This document shows, piece by piece, positions 16,755 through 24,564 of a DNA stretch of 64,000 nucleotides (positions are counted from its first letter, which is position 1; each line of letters begins with the position of its first letter). This DNA comes from Rhodoluna sp. (GTDB taxonomy: Bacteria; Actinomycetota; Actinomycetes; Actinomycetales; Microbacteriaceae). Position numbers and translations under genes: made by a program. The notes under the pieces were generated by a model that saw only the letters and a program-made list of their open reading frames with translations, did not search any database and was not told the DNA's origin. The DNA is taken from positions 186,001-250,000 of the forward strand of contig JAHEDR010000002.1 in the NCBI GenBank assembly GCA_024641095.1, in the 5' to 3' direction.

Positions 16755-17399
16755 TTGAAGTTTTTTGCATCGGGTTTGCTTTTTGACAACGATGGCGTTT
16801 TAGTTGACTCACACGAGGCAGCGCGACAGGGGTGGCAGCAGTGGGCAAAAGAGTACGCACCGGATTTCTTTTGGGACACCCCAGAAAACGCTGGCGTTCG
16901 TGCCGAAGATAAAGTTCGCGCGTTAGTTGAAGCCGACCTTTTTGAAGCTGCCAATAACCGCATCAATGAACTTGAACAAGCCACCGCGCATTTAACCCAG
17001 GCATTGCCTGGAGCTGTTGAATTGCTTACCTCTTTAAAAGCCGGCGTCTGGACAGTTTGCACATCTGCAAATTCCAACCTGGGTAAGGCTCGCTTGGCTG
17101 CTGCTGGGTTGCCGATACCCGCAAAATTGGTGACCGGTGACGATGTGAAAAAAGGTAAACCGTTCCCTGACCCTTATTTACTGGGTGCCGAGCGCTTAGG
17201 TTTTGATCCAGCGGATTGCGTTGTTTTTGAAGATGCCATCGCTGGGGTAGAGGCGGGCATTGAAGCTGGGGTTGGCCTTGTGATTGGTGTGAGCGCTAAG
17301 GCTCTGGAGTCAGCGGCAGACATTGTGGTCAAGGACTTAACAGGTATTACATTTGACGGAGAGACCTTGTTAATTCCCGACAAGGCGCGACTGCGTTAG
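16755..17399 (+). CDS. HAD-superfamily sugar phosphatase
   Basis: 214 residues with all HAD motifs: I FDNDGVLVDS (nucleophile and acid/base Asp), II TSAN, III the Lys of KKGKPFPDPYLLGAERLG, IV FEDAIAGVEAG. The alpha-helical cap between motifs I and II and the GKPxPD pattern match the beta-phosphoglucomutase/2-deoxyglucose-6-phosphatase branch, which dephosphorylates small sugar phosphates. TTG start, directly abutting the previous stop codon, implying translational coupling. Confidence 0.87.
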   Translation: MKFFASGLLFDNDGVLVDSHEAARQGWQQWAKEYAPDFFWDTPENAGVRAEDKVRALVEADLFEAANNRINELEQATAHLTQALPGAVELLTSLKAGVWTVCTSANSNLGKARLAAAGLPIPAKLVTGDDVKKGKPFPDPYLLGAERLGFDPADCVVFEDAIAGVEAGIEAGVGLVIGVSAKALESAADIVVKDLTGITFDGETLLIPDKARLR

Positions 17400-17415
17400 T
17401 AGAAAGATAAAGACC

Positions 17416-17664
17416 ATGGCTGAAGTTACTTTTTACGGTGCCGACTGGTGCAGCGATTGCCGCCGCTCAAAGTCACTGCTAAACACCCTAGGTGTTGAGT
17501 ACGACATGAAAGACGTTGAGCAGAGTGCAGAGCTAGCTGCAGAGGCAGAGTCAATTGCCGGACGTAAGAACATTCCGGTGGTTCAGTTTAAAGACGGCGA
17601 GTTCATGGTTGAACCAAGCGATGCAGATTTGCGCGCTGCACTTTCAAAGCGCGGTCTAATTTAA
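17416..17664 (+). CDS. Glutaredoxin/mycoredoxin-like redox protein
   Basis: 82-residue thioredoxin-fold protein with redox motif CSDC in ADWCSDCRRSK, followed by the cis-Pro region NIPVVQF. Size and fold match actinobacterial glutaredoxin-like proteins such as mycoredoxins, which use mycothiol, although the CSDC motif differs from CGYC of classical mycoredoxin-1. It reduces mixed disulfides in the cytoplasm. AAAGA precedes the ATG. Confidence 0.87.
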   Translation: MAEVTFYGADWCSDCRRSKSLLNTLGVEYDMKDVEQSAELAAEAESIAGRKNIPVVQFKDGEFMVEPSDADLRAALSKRGLI

Positions 17665-17665
17665 A

Positions 17666-18316
17666 ATGTTTCGCCGTCACGTAGTAGTAGTAGAAGATGA
17701 TGCCCTTCTACGAGATCTAATTGCCAAAACTCTAGAGTCCAATGATTTTGATGTAACTACGGCCGCAAATGCAGCCGACGCTGCCCGAGCATTTAAGGCT
17801 CACGATCCGGATGCCGTAGTTTTAGATGTTGAGCTTGGTCCTGGTCCAAATGGTTTTGATTTTGCTGAATCTCTGCACAAAACAGCACCTGATGTTGGCA
17901 TTGTATTTCTAACCAATCTCCCAGATTCCAGATTTGCTGGTCGGGATACCAAAGACCTGCCAAGCAATGTGTCTTATCTGCGTAAGTCACAGCTTGTTGA
18001 CTCAAATGAGTTAATACACGCACTAGAGGCGGTGCTGCACGATTCAGTGGAGCTAGGTCAGCGCCACGACCTTGACGCGAATAGACCACTTGCCAGTCTT
18101 TCTAAAAAGCAGATCTCAGTTCTGCAATTACTGGCAATGGGATACACAAATTCGCAGATTGCGGATAAACGCGGCACTACTGTTCGCGCGGTTGAGGGAA
18201 TTGTTAGTCGAATTTTTCAGGCACTTGATATTGACGTGCAGGCAGAGGGAAATGCGCGAGTAGAGGCAGCATCGACATATTTGCGAGCCTCGGGTAAATC
18301 ACTTTCAGACGCATAA
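17666..18316 (+). CDS. Two-component response regulator, receiver plus LuxR/NarL-type HTH
   Basis: 216 residues. Receiver domain with acidic pocket Asp11/Asp12, phospho-acceptor Asp54 (VVLDVELG), Thr83 and the conserved Lys of YLRKSQ. A helix-turn-helix follows (about residues 145-205: SKKQISVLQLLAMGYTNSQI then VRAVEGIVSRIFQAL). It therefore binds DNA when phosphorylated. The ATG lies one base after the glutaredoxin stop and its own stop overlaps the ATG of the histidine kinase, so regulator and sensor are one coupled pair. Target genes are unknown. Confidence 0.9.
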   Translation: MFRRHVVVVEDDALLRDLIAKTLESNDFDVTTAANAADAARAFKAHDPDAVVLDVELGPGPNGFDFAESLHKTAPDVGIVFLTNLPDSRFAGRDTKDLPSNVSYLRKSQLVDSNELIHALEAVLHDSVELGQRHDLDANRPLASLSKKQISVLQLLAMGYTNSQIADKRGTTVRAVEGIVSRIFQALDIDVQAEGNARVEAASTYLRASGKSLSDA

Positions 18317-20058
18317 TGTCCGAGAAATTCACAACTCCAAAAACAAGTTTGCGCGAGGCGATTAATAACGCCGCCGGGCCGGTGGCCCTAAGTAACCGAG
18401 TGCTGCTTCAATTTGGTGCGGTTTCTTTCATACTTTTTTTGGCTTCTAGCCCAACTCGAATTCGCGGAAGTTTCATCGAGTGGGTTGTGGTTGCCTCAGT
18501 TGGCTACATTGCAACGCTTGTAGTGCTACTGGCATTTAGAGCCACACTTTTACCGGAGACTGCGGGCCGAGAGCCCAAGCGTTTATTGACTTCAATCGCT
18601 TACTTTCTTGCCGGTGCGGCTAGAGGTGCATCAATCTTTATTTCTGGTTCGTGGCTTGGCATTATGCCCGATGCCGAACTCTGGTACCGATTGCTGGGCG
18701 GACCGCTTTTTGTTTACGGCGCCATTTCAATGTTGGCTATTTTTAATTCGTCTAGATTACGACATGAAAATACGCTTGCCGAACTAGAAGCTGAGAAGGC
18801 AGAGCTAGATGAGTTGCGAGGAGGAATTCGTGAGCGCATTCGTTTGCAGCGAGCTGATTTGCTTAAACGAGTGCAAACAGTGTTGGCTCCTGCGGTAGAG
18901 CAAGTTAATAGCGAGCTTCAGAATTCACCTAGTTCTATCTCTATGAAGTTGCGCGATGTGGTGGATACAGTTGTGCGACCTCTCAGCCATGACATCGGCA
19001 AGGGCTCAAAAGTAGATACAGAGGTGGAAACAATTTCACGTCGTGCATCGGTGGTCTACTCAAAGAGCAAGTTTCCATCAAGACTCTCGGCCGGAGCAAT
19101 GATTGTTCCTGAATTAGCAATATTTGCAACAGCTTCAATTGCGATCGTTTCTAATTGGATTTCATTTCCACAGGCACCGCAGCTGGCGAGTTTTATTAGT
19201 TTGATTGTCATTTACGCCACGTACAAAGTAATTCAAAAATTGCTGGATAGAGTATGGGTGCCATTTCTAGTTGCGCTTTTAGTCTCGTTGGGGGCAGCAG
19301 TAGCAACTGGGTTCACCACCAGAATTGCTTTGCAGGTGGCGGGGTTCAAATTCCATGATGCAGTTTTTTACCAGTTCATTCTTTCGCAGGTACTAATTAC
19401 TCTTGTTGTTTTTTACATGCAGTTCCTTCGTACGCAACGTCGAGATGCCGAAAGCGAAATGACACAGGTGGTATCAGACCTTGCAATTCTTAACTCACAG
19501 CTTCGCCAAGAGGTTTGGCTCAACCGAAGACGTATTGCATCTATCCTGCATGGATCAGTGCAGGCAGCACTTTATGCATCAGCAATTCGCTTGGCTAAAA
19601 TTGATTCGCCATCTCAGGATGAGATTGACTCGGTGCAGAGTGACATTGAAGCGGCCATTGGCAAACTGGAATCAGCGGATGGTGCCGAAACATTTGCCGA
19701 AGTTTTGAATCAGATTCGCGAAGTTTGGGAAGGTGCAGTTGAGGTTCAGTTGCCTCAGATCACACCAGATATTGCGGCCCAGATTGAGGGTAACCCGGTG
19801 GCCTCTGCCTGTGCTGCCGAGGTGGTACGCGAGGCAGTGAGCAATGCTGTGAAGCACGGCAAGGCAGAGCACATTGTGATTTCCGTTGAGATGACCGGCC
19901 CACATTTGCTTGGAATCACTGTGTCAAACGATGGCCAGCCACTGCCAGCGGCAATTGAAGCCGGTTATGGCTCAAGCATCCTGGATGAGGTTGCCTTCAC
20001 TTGGCAGCTAGAAAACCGCGGTGGATTCACCGTGCTTGGGGCCGCAATCGCTATTTAG
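18316..20058 (+). CDS. Membrane sensor histidine kinase with two 4-helix membrane blocks
   Basis: 580 residues, partner of the preceding regulator (start overlaps its stop). First membrane block about residues 25-145; a charged coiled-coil region 150-185 and a soluble linker; second membrane block about 250-375; another coiled segment; then a HisKA_3-like dimerisation helix with RRRIASILHGSVQ, His412 being the probable phosphorylation site; finally an HATPase domain with N-box REAVSNAVKHG and the glycine region GYGSSILDE. Typical family members have Asp or Glu after the His; here it is Gly413. No extracellular sensor domain of useful size is visible, so the membrane blocks themselves may sense the signal. 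Confidence 0.85.
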   Translation: MSEKFTTPKTSLREAINNAAGPVALSNRVLLQFGAVSFILFLASSPTRIRGSFIEWVVVASVGYIATLVVLLAFRATLLPETAGREPKRLLTSIAYFLAGAARGASIFISGSWLGIMPDAELWYRLLGGPLFVYGAISMLAIFNSSRLRHENTLAELEAEKAELDELRGGIRERIRLQRADLLKRVQTVLAPAVEQVNSELQNSPSSISMKLRDVVDTVVRPLSHDIGKGSKVDTEVETISRRASVVYSKSKFPSRLSAGAMIVPELAIFATASIAIVSNWISFPQAPQLASFISLIVIYATYKVIQKLLDRVWVPFLVALLVSLGAAVATGFTTRIALQVAGFKFHDAVFYQFILSQVLITLVVFYMQFLRTQRRDAESEMTQVVSDLAILNSQLRQEVWLNRRRIASILHGSVQAALYASAIRLAKIDSPSQDEIDSVQSDIEAAIGKLESADGAETFAEVLNQIREVWEGAVEVQLPQITPDIAAQIEGNPVASACAAEVVREAVSNAVKHGKAEHIVISVEMTGPHLLGITVSNDGQPLPAAIEAGYGSSILDEVAFTWQLENRGGFTVLGAAIAI

Positions 20059-20112
20059 CGCTGGTTGGGTATCGGTGTGAAATTGGGTCTAGCCAAATCA
20101 GGCCTGCCAAGT

Positions 20113-20339
20113 TAGGCTTTAAGCGTTACAGAAATGTGACAGTAGTCGTTTGCAGTACATCACTTGTTTCAAGTGGCCACAGAAGTGCCACCCCTGAAGG
20201 TGTACCAGTCTTTTCCTCTAAATAAGATCTGCCGTTATGCAGAGTTTTTCTTGTGTGTGGGTTTAGCAGCTGTTCGACTAGCCCACCGGTTCACAGCGGC
20301 TACTCCCCGCAGAACCACACAATTGAATGAGGAAAAATT
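20113..20339 (+). promoter_or_regulatory. Long 5' leader of the DEAD-box helicase gene
   Basis: A TAGGCT box (20113-20118) could start a transcript near 20125, giving a leader of about 215 bases. The leader contains the perfect inverted repeat CACTTG TTT CAAGTG (20161-20175), followed by overlapping GTGGCCAC and GTGCCAC elements. Long structured leaders are known for cold-shock DEAD-box helicase mRNAs; function here is inferred. Confidence 0.4.
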
Positions 20340-22736
20340 ATGCCAACTTTTGGCAAATCAAACGCGCGCCCGGGCAAGGGTGCTTCAGCTTCACGTAACG
20401 GCAAGGTTCCAACCGGCCGCGGACGTGCAGCATCAACATCAAACTTCAAACCACGCGAAGATGGTCGCGGCGGTCGCTCAGAGTTTCGTGCGGCTGGTGC
20501 AGATGCACCTCGCAAGCCACGTGCAAAGGGTGCGTTCTTCGAAGAGCGAGCTCCAAAGACTTATGGTGACTCAGGTCGCCCGGCTTATGGCAACCGCGAT
20601 GACCGCGCGCCTCGCGAAGACCGTGGCGGTCGTTCAGAGCGTCCATCATATGGTGACCGCGATTCACGCCCTTCATACGGCAACCGCGATGACCGCGGAG
20701 CACGCGGCGGAGACCGTCCGGCTTATGGCCGCCCAGGGTCTGCTGCCGGTGGCCGCAACAGCCGCGAGATGAATGGTGGCCGCGAAGACCGCGGTCGCGA
20801 TTGGACTCCACGTGGCAACGAGGGTACCGGTGCAGCAGCCCGCAAGCCTCGCTACAACTCAGATGACCGCGCAGCTCGCGATGGTCGTCCGGCATACAAC
20901 TCAGATCGTCCGTCTTATGGCAACCGTGACAACGCGGGTCGCTCAGAGCGTCCGTCTTACGGTGACCGTGACTCACGTCCGTCATTCGGTCGTGGTCGAG
21001 ATGACCGCGCACCTCGTCGTGACGATGAGCGTCAGCCTCGTACTTTTGGTAACCGCGAAGATCGACCAGCGCGTGGTGGTTTTGGTGGTGGCTTCGGCGA
21101 CCGCAACCGCGCAGAGCGTCCTTCATACGGCAAGTCAGATTCATCACGTTTTGAAGACCGCACCGCAAAGCGCGGTTGGTCAGAAGATCGTGGTCGCGAG
21201 GAGCGCAACCCAAACCGTCCAGACCGTGCAGCACGCGATGATTCACGCGAATCAACTTTCCGCGGCGCACGCGACTCAAACCCAAACAAGAAGGCTTTCT
21301 TCGAAGACAAGGTTCTTGAGCGTCTAGATGCAGTTGAGGCTTCAGAGGCAATCACCTCAAACACTTTTGATGAGATGAACCTACACCCTCGCATCATCGC
21401 TGCTCTAACTGGCATGGGTGCAGAGACTCCGTTCCCAATTCAGGCAAGCACAATTCCTGCAGCTATTTCTGGTCGCGACGTTCTTGGTCGCGGTAAGACT
21501 GGTTCAGGTAAGACCATTGCGTTTACCGTGCCTCTTGTAATGAAGTTGGTTGCAGCTGGTTCAGTACCTCGCAAGCCAGGTAAGCCACGTGCGCTTATTC
21601 TTGCTCCAACTCGTGAGCTTGCAGACCAGATTGACCGCACTGTAAACGGTATTGCCCGCGCAGTTGGTTTCTACACAACTTGTATCTACGGTGGTGTTCC
21701 TCAGCGCAAGCAAGAGAACGCAATGAGCCGCGGTGTTGACATTGTTGTTGCGACTCCGGGTCGTCTAGAAGACCTGATGTCACAGCGCATCATTGATCTT
21801 TCAGAAGTTGAGACTCTTGTTGTTGACGAAGCTGACCACATGTGTGACCTTGGCTTCATCGAAGGCGTGCGTCGCATCATGCGTGCAGCCGGCGACAGCC
21901 AGAAGCTTTTGTTCTCTGCAACTCTTGACCGCGAAGTTGACGCACTGGTTAAGGAATTCCTTCCTGACCCTTACGTTTACGAAGTGCCAAACGAAGAGAA
22001 CGACACTGCAAACATCATTCACCGTGTAATGACTGTTGACCCAGAAGACCGTTCACAGGTTCTTCTTCGTCTAGTTCAGGGCCACGGAAAATCAATCATC
22101 TTTACTCGTACCAAGATGACCGCCGAGCGTCTAAGCGAGAGCTTGACTGCAGCCGGTGTTCCTGCGGCACGTCTTCACGGTGACCTAAACCAGAACCAGC
22201 GAAACCGTAACCTTGAGCGTTTCACCAAGGGCGGCTGCCGCGTGCTAGTTGCAACTGACGTTGCTGCTCGCGGTATTCACGTTGATGACGTGGCTTTCGT
22301 TATTCAGGTTGACCCACCTGAGGAATACAAGACCTACCTACACCGATCAGGTCGTACCGGTCGTGCGAACGCAGAGGGAACAGTTATTACTCTGATTCCT
22401 CGCAGCCGTCGCCGTCGTATGGAAGACCTACTTCGTCGCGCAGAGCGTGACGGAATCTTCTCTGAGGTTCGCCCAGCTAGCGAATTGCTAGTTGAGCTTG
22501 CTGGTCCAATTGCACCAATTCCTGCCCCTGAGTCTTTGGACTTCGGCGACAGCCGCGGTGGTTCATCTCGTGAAGGTGGCCGTGGCGGTTCAGGCCGTTC
22601 GGGGAATCGTCGCGACAGCGGGGATTCAGGTAATCGTGGCGGAGGCCGCGGAAACTACGGTGGCTCTGGCAAGGGTCGCTGGGCAGACAAGCCAAAGGGT
22701 GAGGGTCGTCCTCGCGCCAAGAAGTACTCGAACTAA
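20340..22736 (+). CDS. DEAD-box RNA helicase with long disordered Arg/Gly/Tyr-rich N-terminus
   Basis: 798 residues. The helicase core starts only near residue 340 (Q-motif region NTFDEMNLHP...FPIQ) and has all motifs: I GKTGSGKT, Ia PTRELADQ, II DEAD, III SAT, V TDVAARGI, VI HRSGRTGR. The first 330 residues are low complexity: repeats such as RPSYGDRDSRPS and YGNRDDR, rich in Arg, Gly, Asp, Ser and Tyr. The C-terminus has a shorter Gly/Arg/Ser tail. Such tails bind RNA and can drive condensate formation; most bacterial relatives carry the tail only at the C-terminus. Likely roles are ribosome assembly and mRNA unwinding in the cold. GAGGAA precedes the ATG. Confidence 0.93.
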   Translation: MPTFGKSNARPGKGASASRNGKVPTGRGRAASTSNFKPREDGRGGRSEFRAAGADAPRKPRAKGAFFEERAPKTYGDSGRPAYGNRDDRAPREDRGGRSERPSYGDRDSRPSYGNRDDRGARGGDRPAYGRPGSAAGGRNSREMNGGREDRGRDWTPRGNEGTGAAARKPRYNSDDRAARDGRPAYNSDRPSYGNRDNAGRSERPSYGDRDSRPSFGRGRDDRAPRRDDERQPRTFGNREDRPARGGFGGGFGDRNRAERPSYGKSDSSRFEDRTAKRGWSEDRGREERNPNRPDRAARDDSRESTFRGARDSNPNKKAFFEDKVLERLDAVEASEAITSNTFDEMNLHPRIIAALTGMGAETPFPIQASTIPAAISGRDVLGRGKTGSGKTIAFTVPLVMKLVAAGSVPRKPGKPRALILAPTRELADQIDRTVNGIARAVGFYTTCIYGGVPQRKQENAMSRGVDIVVATPGRLEDLMSQRIIDLSEVETLVVDEADHMCDLGFIEGVRRIMRAAGDSQKLLFSATLDREVDALVKEFLPDPYVYEVPNEENDTANIIHRVMTVDPEDRSQVLLRLVQGHGKSIIFTRTKMTAERLSESLTAAGVPAARLHGDLNQNQRNRNLERFTKGGCRVLVATDVAARGIHVDDVAFVIQVDPPEEYKTYLHRSGRTGRANAEGTVITLIPRSRRRRMEDLLRRAERDGIFSEVRPASELLVELAGPIAPIPAPESLDFGDSRGGSSREGGRGGSGRSGNRRDSGDSGNRGGGRGNYGGSGKGRWADKPKGEGRPRAKKYSN
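20625..20990 (+). repeat. Imperfect intragenic repeats coding RSERPSYGDRDSRPS
   Basis: About 50 bases near 20630-20680 recur at 20940-20990 with mostly third-position changes, encoding the same GRSERPSYGDRDSRPS peptide. Purifying selection on the peptide rather than recent duplication is suggested. Confidence 0.7.
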
Positions 22737-22749
22737 ATAGTTTGGAGGG

Positions 22750-22777
22750 CCCCACCGGTTAGTTCCGGTGGGGTTTT
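22750..22777 (+). terminator. Terminator of the helicase gene
   Basis: Perfect 9-bp stem CCCCACCGG / CCGGTGGGG, loop TTAGTT, then TTTT. Confidence 0.9.
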
Positions 22778-22791
22778 CACTATATCGGGGG

Positions 22792-22821
22792 TTGCATCCC
22801 AGCCCCGGCCTGGTTTAGACT
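22792..22821 (+). promoter_or_regulatory. Promoter of the rplJ-rplL operon
   Basis: TTGCAT (22792-22797), 18-base spacer, TAGACT (22816-22821). Start near 22828 yields a leader of about 185 bases. Confidence 0.6.
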
Positions 22822-22827
22822 GGGGGA

Positions 22828-23013
22828 AGCCAAAGACCGTCGGTTTTGCCTCAGATTTCTGAAGCAACGAAGGATACGAAAGTGTCAACCCACGCAGGTG
22901 TATTTAGAAGTCACTTTCATCAGTGTTGTCACTGATTTTCGTACTGCTCTATGCGTCTGCATGGAGCATTTTTTATTTCCCGGGGCTACCGACACAAACA
23001 ATCAAGGAGCGCC
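22828..23013 (+). promoter_or_regulatory. L10-type leader with transcription attenuator
   Basis: Three stems can be drawn. GAAAGTG (22878-22884) pairs with CACTTTC (22912-22918). TCAGTG TTGT CACTGA is at 22920-22935. A 10-bp stem TGCTCTATGC / GCATGGAGCA with loop GTCT (22945-22968) is followed by TTTTTTATTT, an intrinsic terminator ahead of rplJ. This matches the known principle that L10 with L7/L12 controls its own leader. The ligand-bound fold is inferred. Confidence 0.75.
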
Positions 23014-23523
23014 ATGGCGAACAAGGTCGAGAAGGTAGCTGAGCTAACTGGTCTATTCCAGAACTCAAACGCCGTCTTTCTAACCGAGTACCGCGGTCTC
23101 ACCGTTGCACAGCTCAAGGAGCTTCGTCGCAACATCAGTGCAGACGCAACCTACGCCGTAGCAAAGAACACTCTTATTGAGATCGCTGCAAAGAACGCTG
23201 GAGTAACCGCATTTGACGGCCAGTTGTTCGGACCAACCGCTCTCGCTTTCGCACACGGTGACGCTGTCAACGTGGCAAAAGCTTTGCGTGACTTTGCCAA
23301 GGCAAATCCTCTACTAGTTGTAAAGAGCGGTGTCTTCGATGGCGTTGCTGTTACTGCTGCAGAGGTGCAAAAGCTTGCAGATCTTGAGTCTCGTGAAGTT
23401 CTACTGTCAAAGGCAGCTGGACTATTCAAGGCGCCACTGTCTCGAGCAGCTGCTGTTACTCAGGCTCCGCTATCACAGGCAGTACGCGTCATCGACGCAC
23501 TACGCGCCAAGCTAGCCGCCTAA
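23014..23523 (+). CDS. rplJ: 50S ribosomal protein L10
   Basis: 169 residues, starting MANKVEKVAEL after a strong AAGGAG. An in-frame upstream ATG at 22951 lies inside the attenuator hairpin and is not the start. The conserved TEYRGLTVAQLKELR and YAVAKNTLI blocks are present. L10 anchors the L7/L12 stalk to 23S rRNA and probably binds its own leader RNA. Followed by rplL after 42 bases. Confidence 0.97.
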   Translation: MANKVEKVAELTGLFQNSNAVFLTEYRGLTVAQLKELRRNISADATYAVAKNTLIEIAAKNAGVTAFDGQLFGPTALAFAHGDAVNVAKALRDFAKANPLLVVKSGVFDGVAVTAAEVQKLADLESREVLLSKAAGLFKAPLSRAAAVTQAPLSQAVRVIDALRAKLAA

Positions 23524-23565
23524 ACCACAAGCTTTATCAACACTTAAAAAACAAGGAGAAACATC

Positions 23566-23946
23566 ATGGCAAAGTTGACAACTGAGCAGCTAATCGATGC
23601 ATTCAAGGAACTATCACTAATCGAGCTTTCAGAGTTCGTTAAGACTTTCGAAGAAGTATTCGAAGTTACTGCTGCTGCACCTGTTGCAGTTGCTGCAGCA
23701 CCTGCTGCTGGCGGCGCTGCTGCTGCTGAAGAGAAGGACTCATTCGATGTAGTTCTTGAATCAGCTGGTGACCAGAAGATCGCAGTTATCAAGGAAGTAC
23801 GCGCATTGACCAACCTAGGTCTAGGCGAAGCAAAGGCTCTAGTTGACGGTGCACCTGCAACCGTTCTAGAGGGCGCAAACAAGGACGCTGCTGAGAAGGC
23901 AAAGGCTGCTCTAGAGGGCGCTGGCGCAAAGGTTACCCTTAAGTAA
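23566..23946 (+). CDS. rplL: 50S ribosomal protein L7/L12
   Basis: 126 residues with N-terminal dimerisation helix, an Ala-rich hinge (about 40-58) and the C-terminal factor-binding domain [21 protein letters not shown] and [13 protein letters not shown]. Stalk protein that recruits elongation factors. AAGGAG before the ATG. The operon ends here at a UUCG-looped terminator; rpoB does not follow, unlike in many bacteria. Confidence 0.97.
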   Translation: MAKLTTEQLIDAFKELSLIELSEFVKTFEEVFEVTAAAPVAVAAAPAAGGAAAAEEKDSFDVVLESAGDQKIAVIKEVRALTNLGLGEAKALVDGAPATVLEGANKDAAEKAKAALEGAGAKVTLK

Positions 23947-23964
23947 TCTGCTTTTCTAAGCTAC

Positions 23965-24004
23965 AAAAAACTCCCTCGGGCTTCGGCTCGGGGGAGTTTT
24001 TCTT
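23965..24004 (+). terminator. Terminator of rplJ-rplL
   Basis: A 12-bp stem from 23970 to 23997 closed by a UUCG tetraloop and followed by T5, preceded by an A run. Confidence 0.92.
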
Positions 24005-24032
24005 CACAATATCGCTATATATTTGCAATTAG

Positions 24033-24056
24033 TTCTACGAACTGTAGAATAGAGCC
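24033..24056 (+). promoter_or_regulatory. Leaderless promoter with overlapping palindrome, copper locus
   Basis: TAGAAT (24045-24050) lies six bases before the ATG at 24057. It is embedded in the inverted repeat TTCTAC GAACT GTAGAA (24033-24049), a plausible repressor operator blocking the -10. Confidence 0.55.
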
Positions 24057-24554
24057 ATGATTAAGAAAGCACTTGTGGCGCTAAGCGCCTTGACCCTTAT
24101 TTCAACCACCTTGACCGGCTGCACCAGTGGCTCGGTTGATGGGCACGACGAATTACATTTCAGCGATGGCTGGGTTCGCGTATCTGAGTACAGTGACCAC
24201 GTAGACGGCATGACCGGTGCGTTTGCAACTATCGAAAACCACACTGACCACGACGTGACTCTAGTCGGTGGTTCTGCAGAGATTGCAAGCATGGTTGAGG
24301 TTCACGAAGTAATCATGATGGATGGCGAAATGAAGATGCAGGCCAAAGAAGGTGGCATCTTGATTAAGGCAGGCGAAAGCGTGACCCTAGAGCCAGGCGG
24401 CTTGCACGTAATGCTCATGGGCCTCAAAGAAGCAATCCTTGAAGGTGACGAAGTGACCCTTACTTTGGACTTTGATGGCTACGACGACCAGACCTTCACT
24501 TGGCCAGCCAAGGCATCTCTATCTGGAGACGAGAAGTACGAACCAAAGAAGTAA
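24057..24554 (+). CDS. PCuAC-family periplasmic copper chaperone (lipoprotein)
   Basis: 165 residues. Lipoprotein signal peptide with LTGC and anchoring Cys22, then a cupredoxin-like PCuAC domain. Copper ligands follow the family pattern: His83, Met94, then His117-x-Met119 (HVM). Such proteins carry Cu(I) outside the membrane to cytochrome oxidase or to secreted copper enzymes. The next gene encodes a Tat-exported DyP peroxidase; in Streptomyces lividans a PCuAC protein (ECuC) and a DyP peroxidase (DtpA) are encoded together in a copper-trafficking locus, which supports a shared role. Confidence 0.9.
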   Translation: MIKKALVALSALTLISTTLTGCTSGSVDGHDELHFSDGWVRVSEYSDHVDGMTGAFATIENHTDHDVTLVGGSAEIASMVEVHEVIMMDGEMKMQAKEGGILIKAGESVTLEPGGLHVMLMGLKEAILEGDEVTLTLDFDGYDDQTFTWPAKASLSGDEKYEPKK

Positions 24555-24564
24555 AATTGCTTCA

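Noticed and set aside
20580-20990. CRISPR-like array suggested by recurrent short motifs in the helicase N-terminus
   Set aside because: The repeats are irregular, in frame, and encode a low-complexity peptide; no cas genes are present.
20446-21351. A 301-residue open frame on the minus strand inside the helicase gene
   Set aside because: It arises from the biased codons of the Arg/Gly/Asp-rich repeats, has a His/Arg/Leu-rich composition unlike a protein, and lacks a ribosome-binding site.
22951-23013. N-terminal extension of L10 from an in-frame upstream ATG
   Set aside because: The extension reads through the attenuator stem and T run and lacks homology; the ATG at 23014 has AAGGAG and the normal L10 N-terminus.
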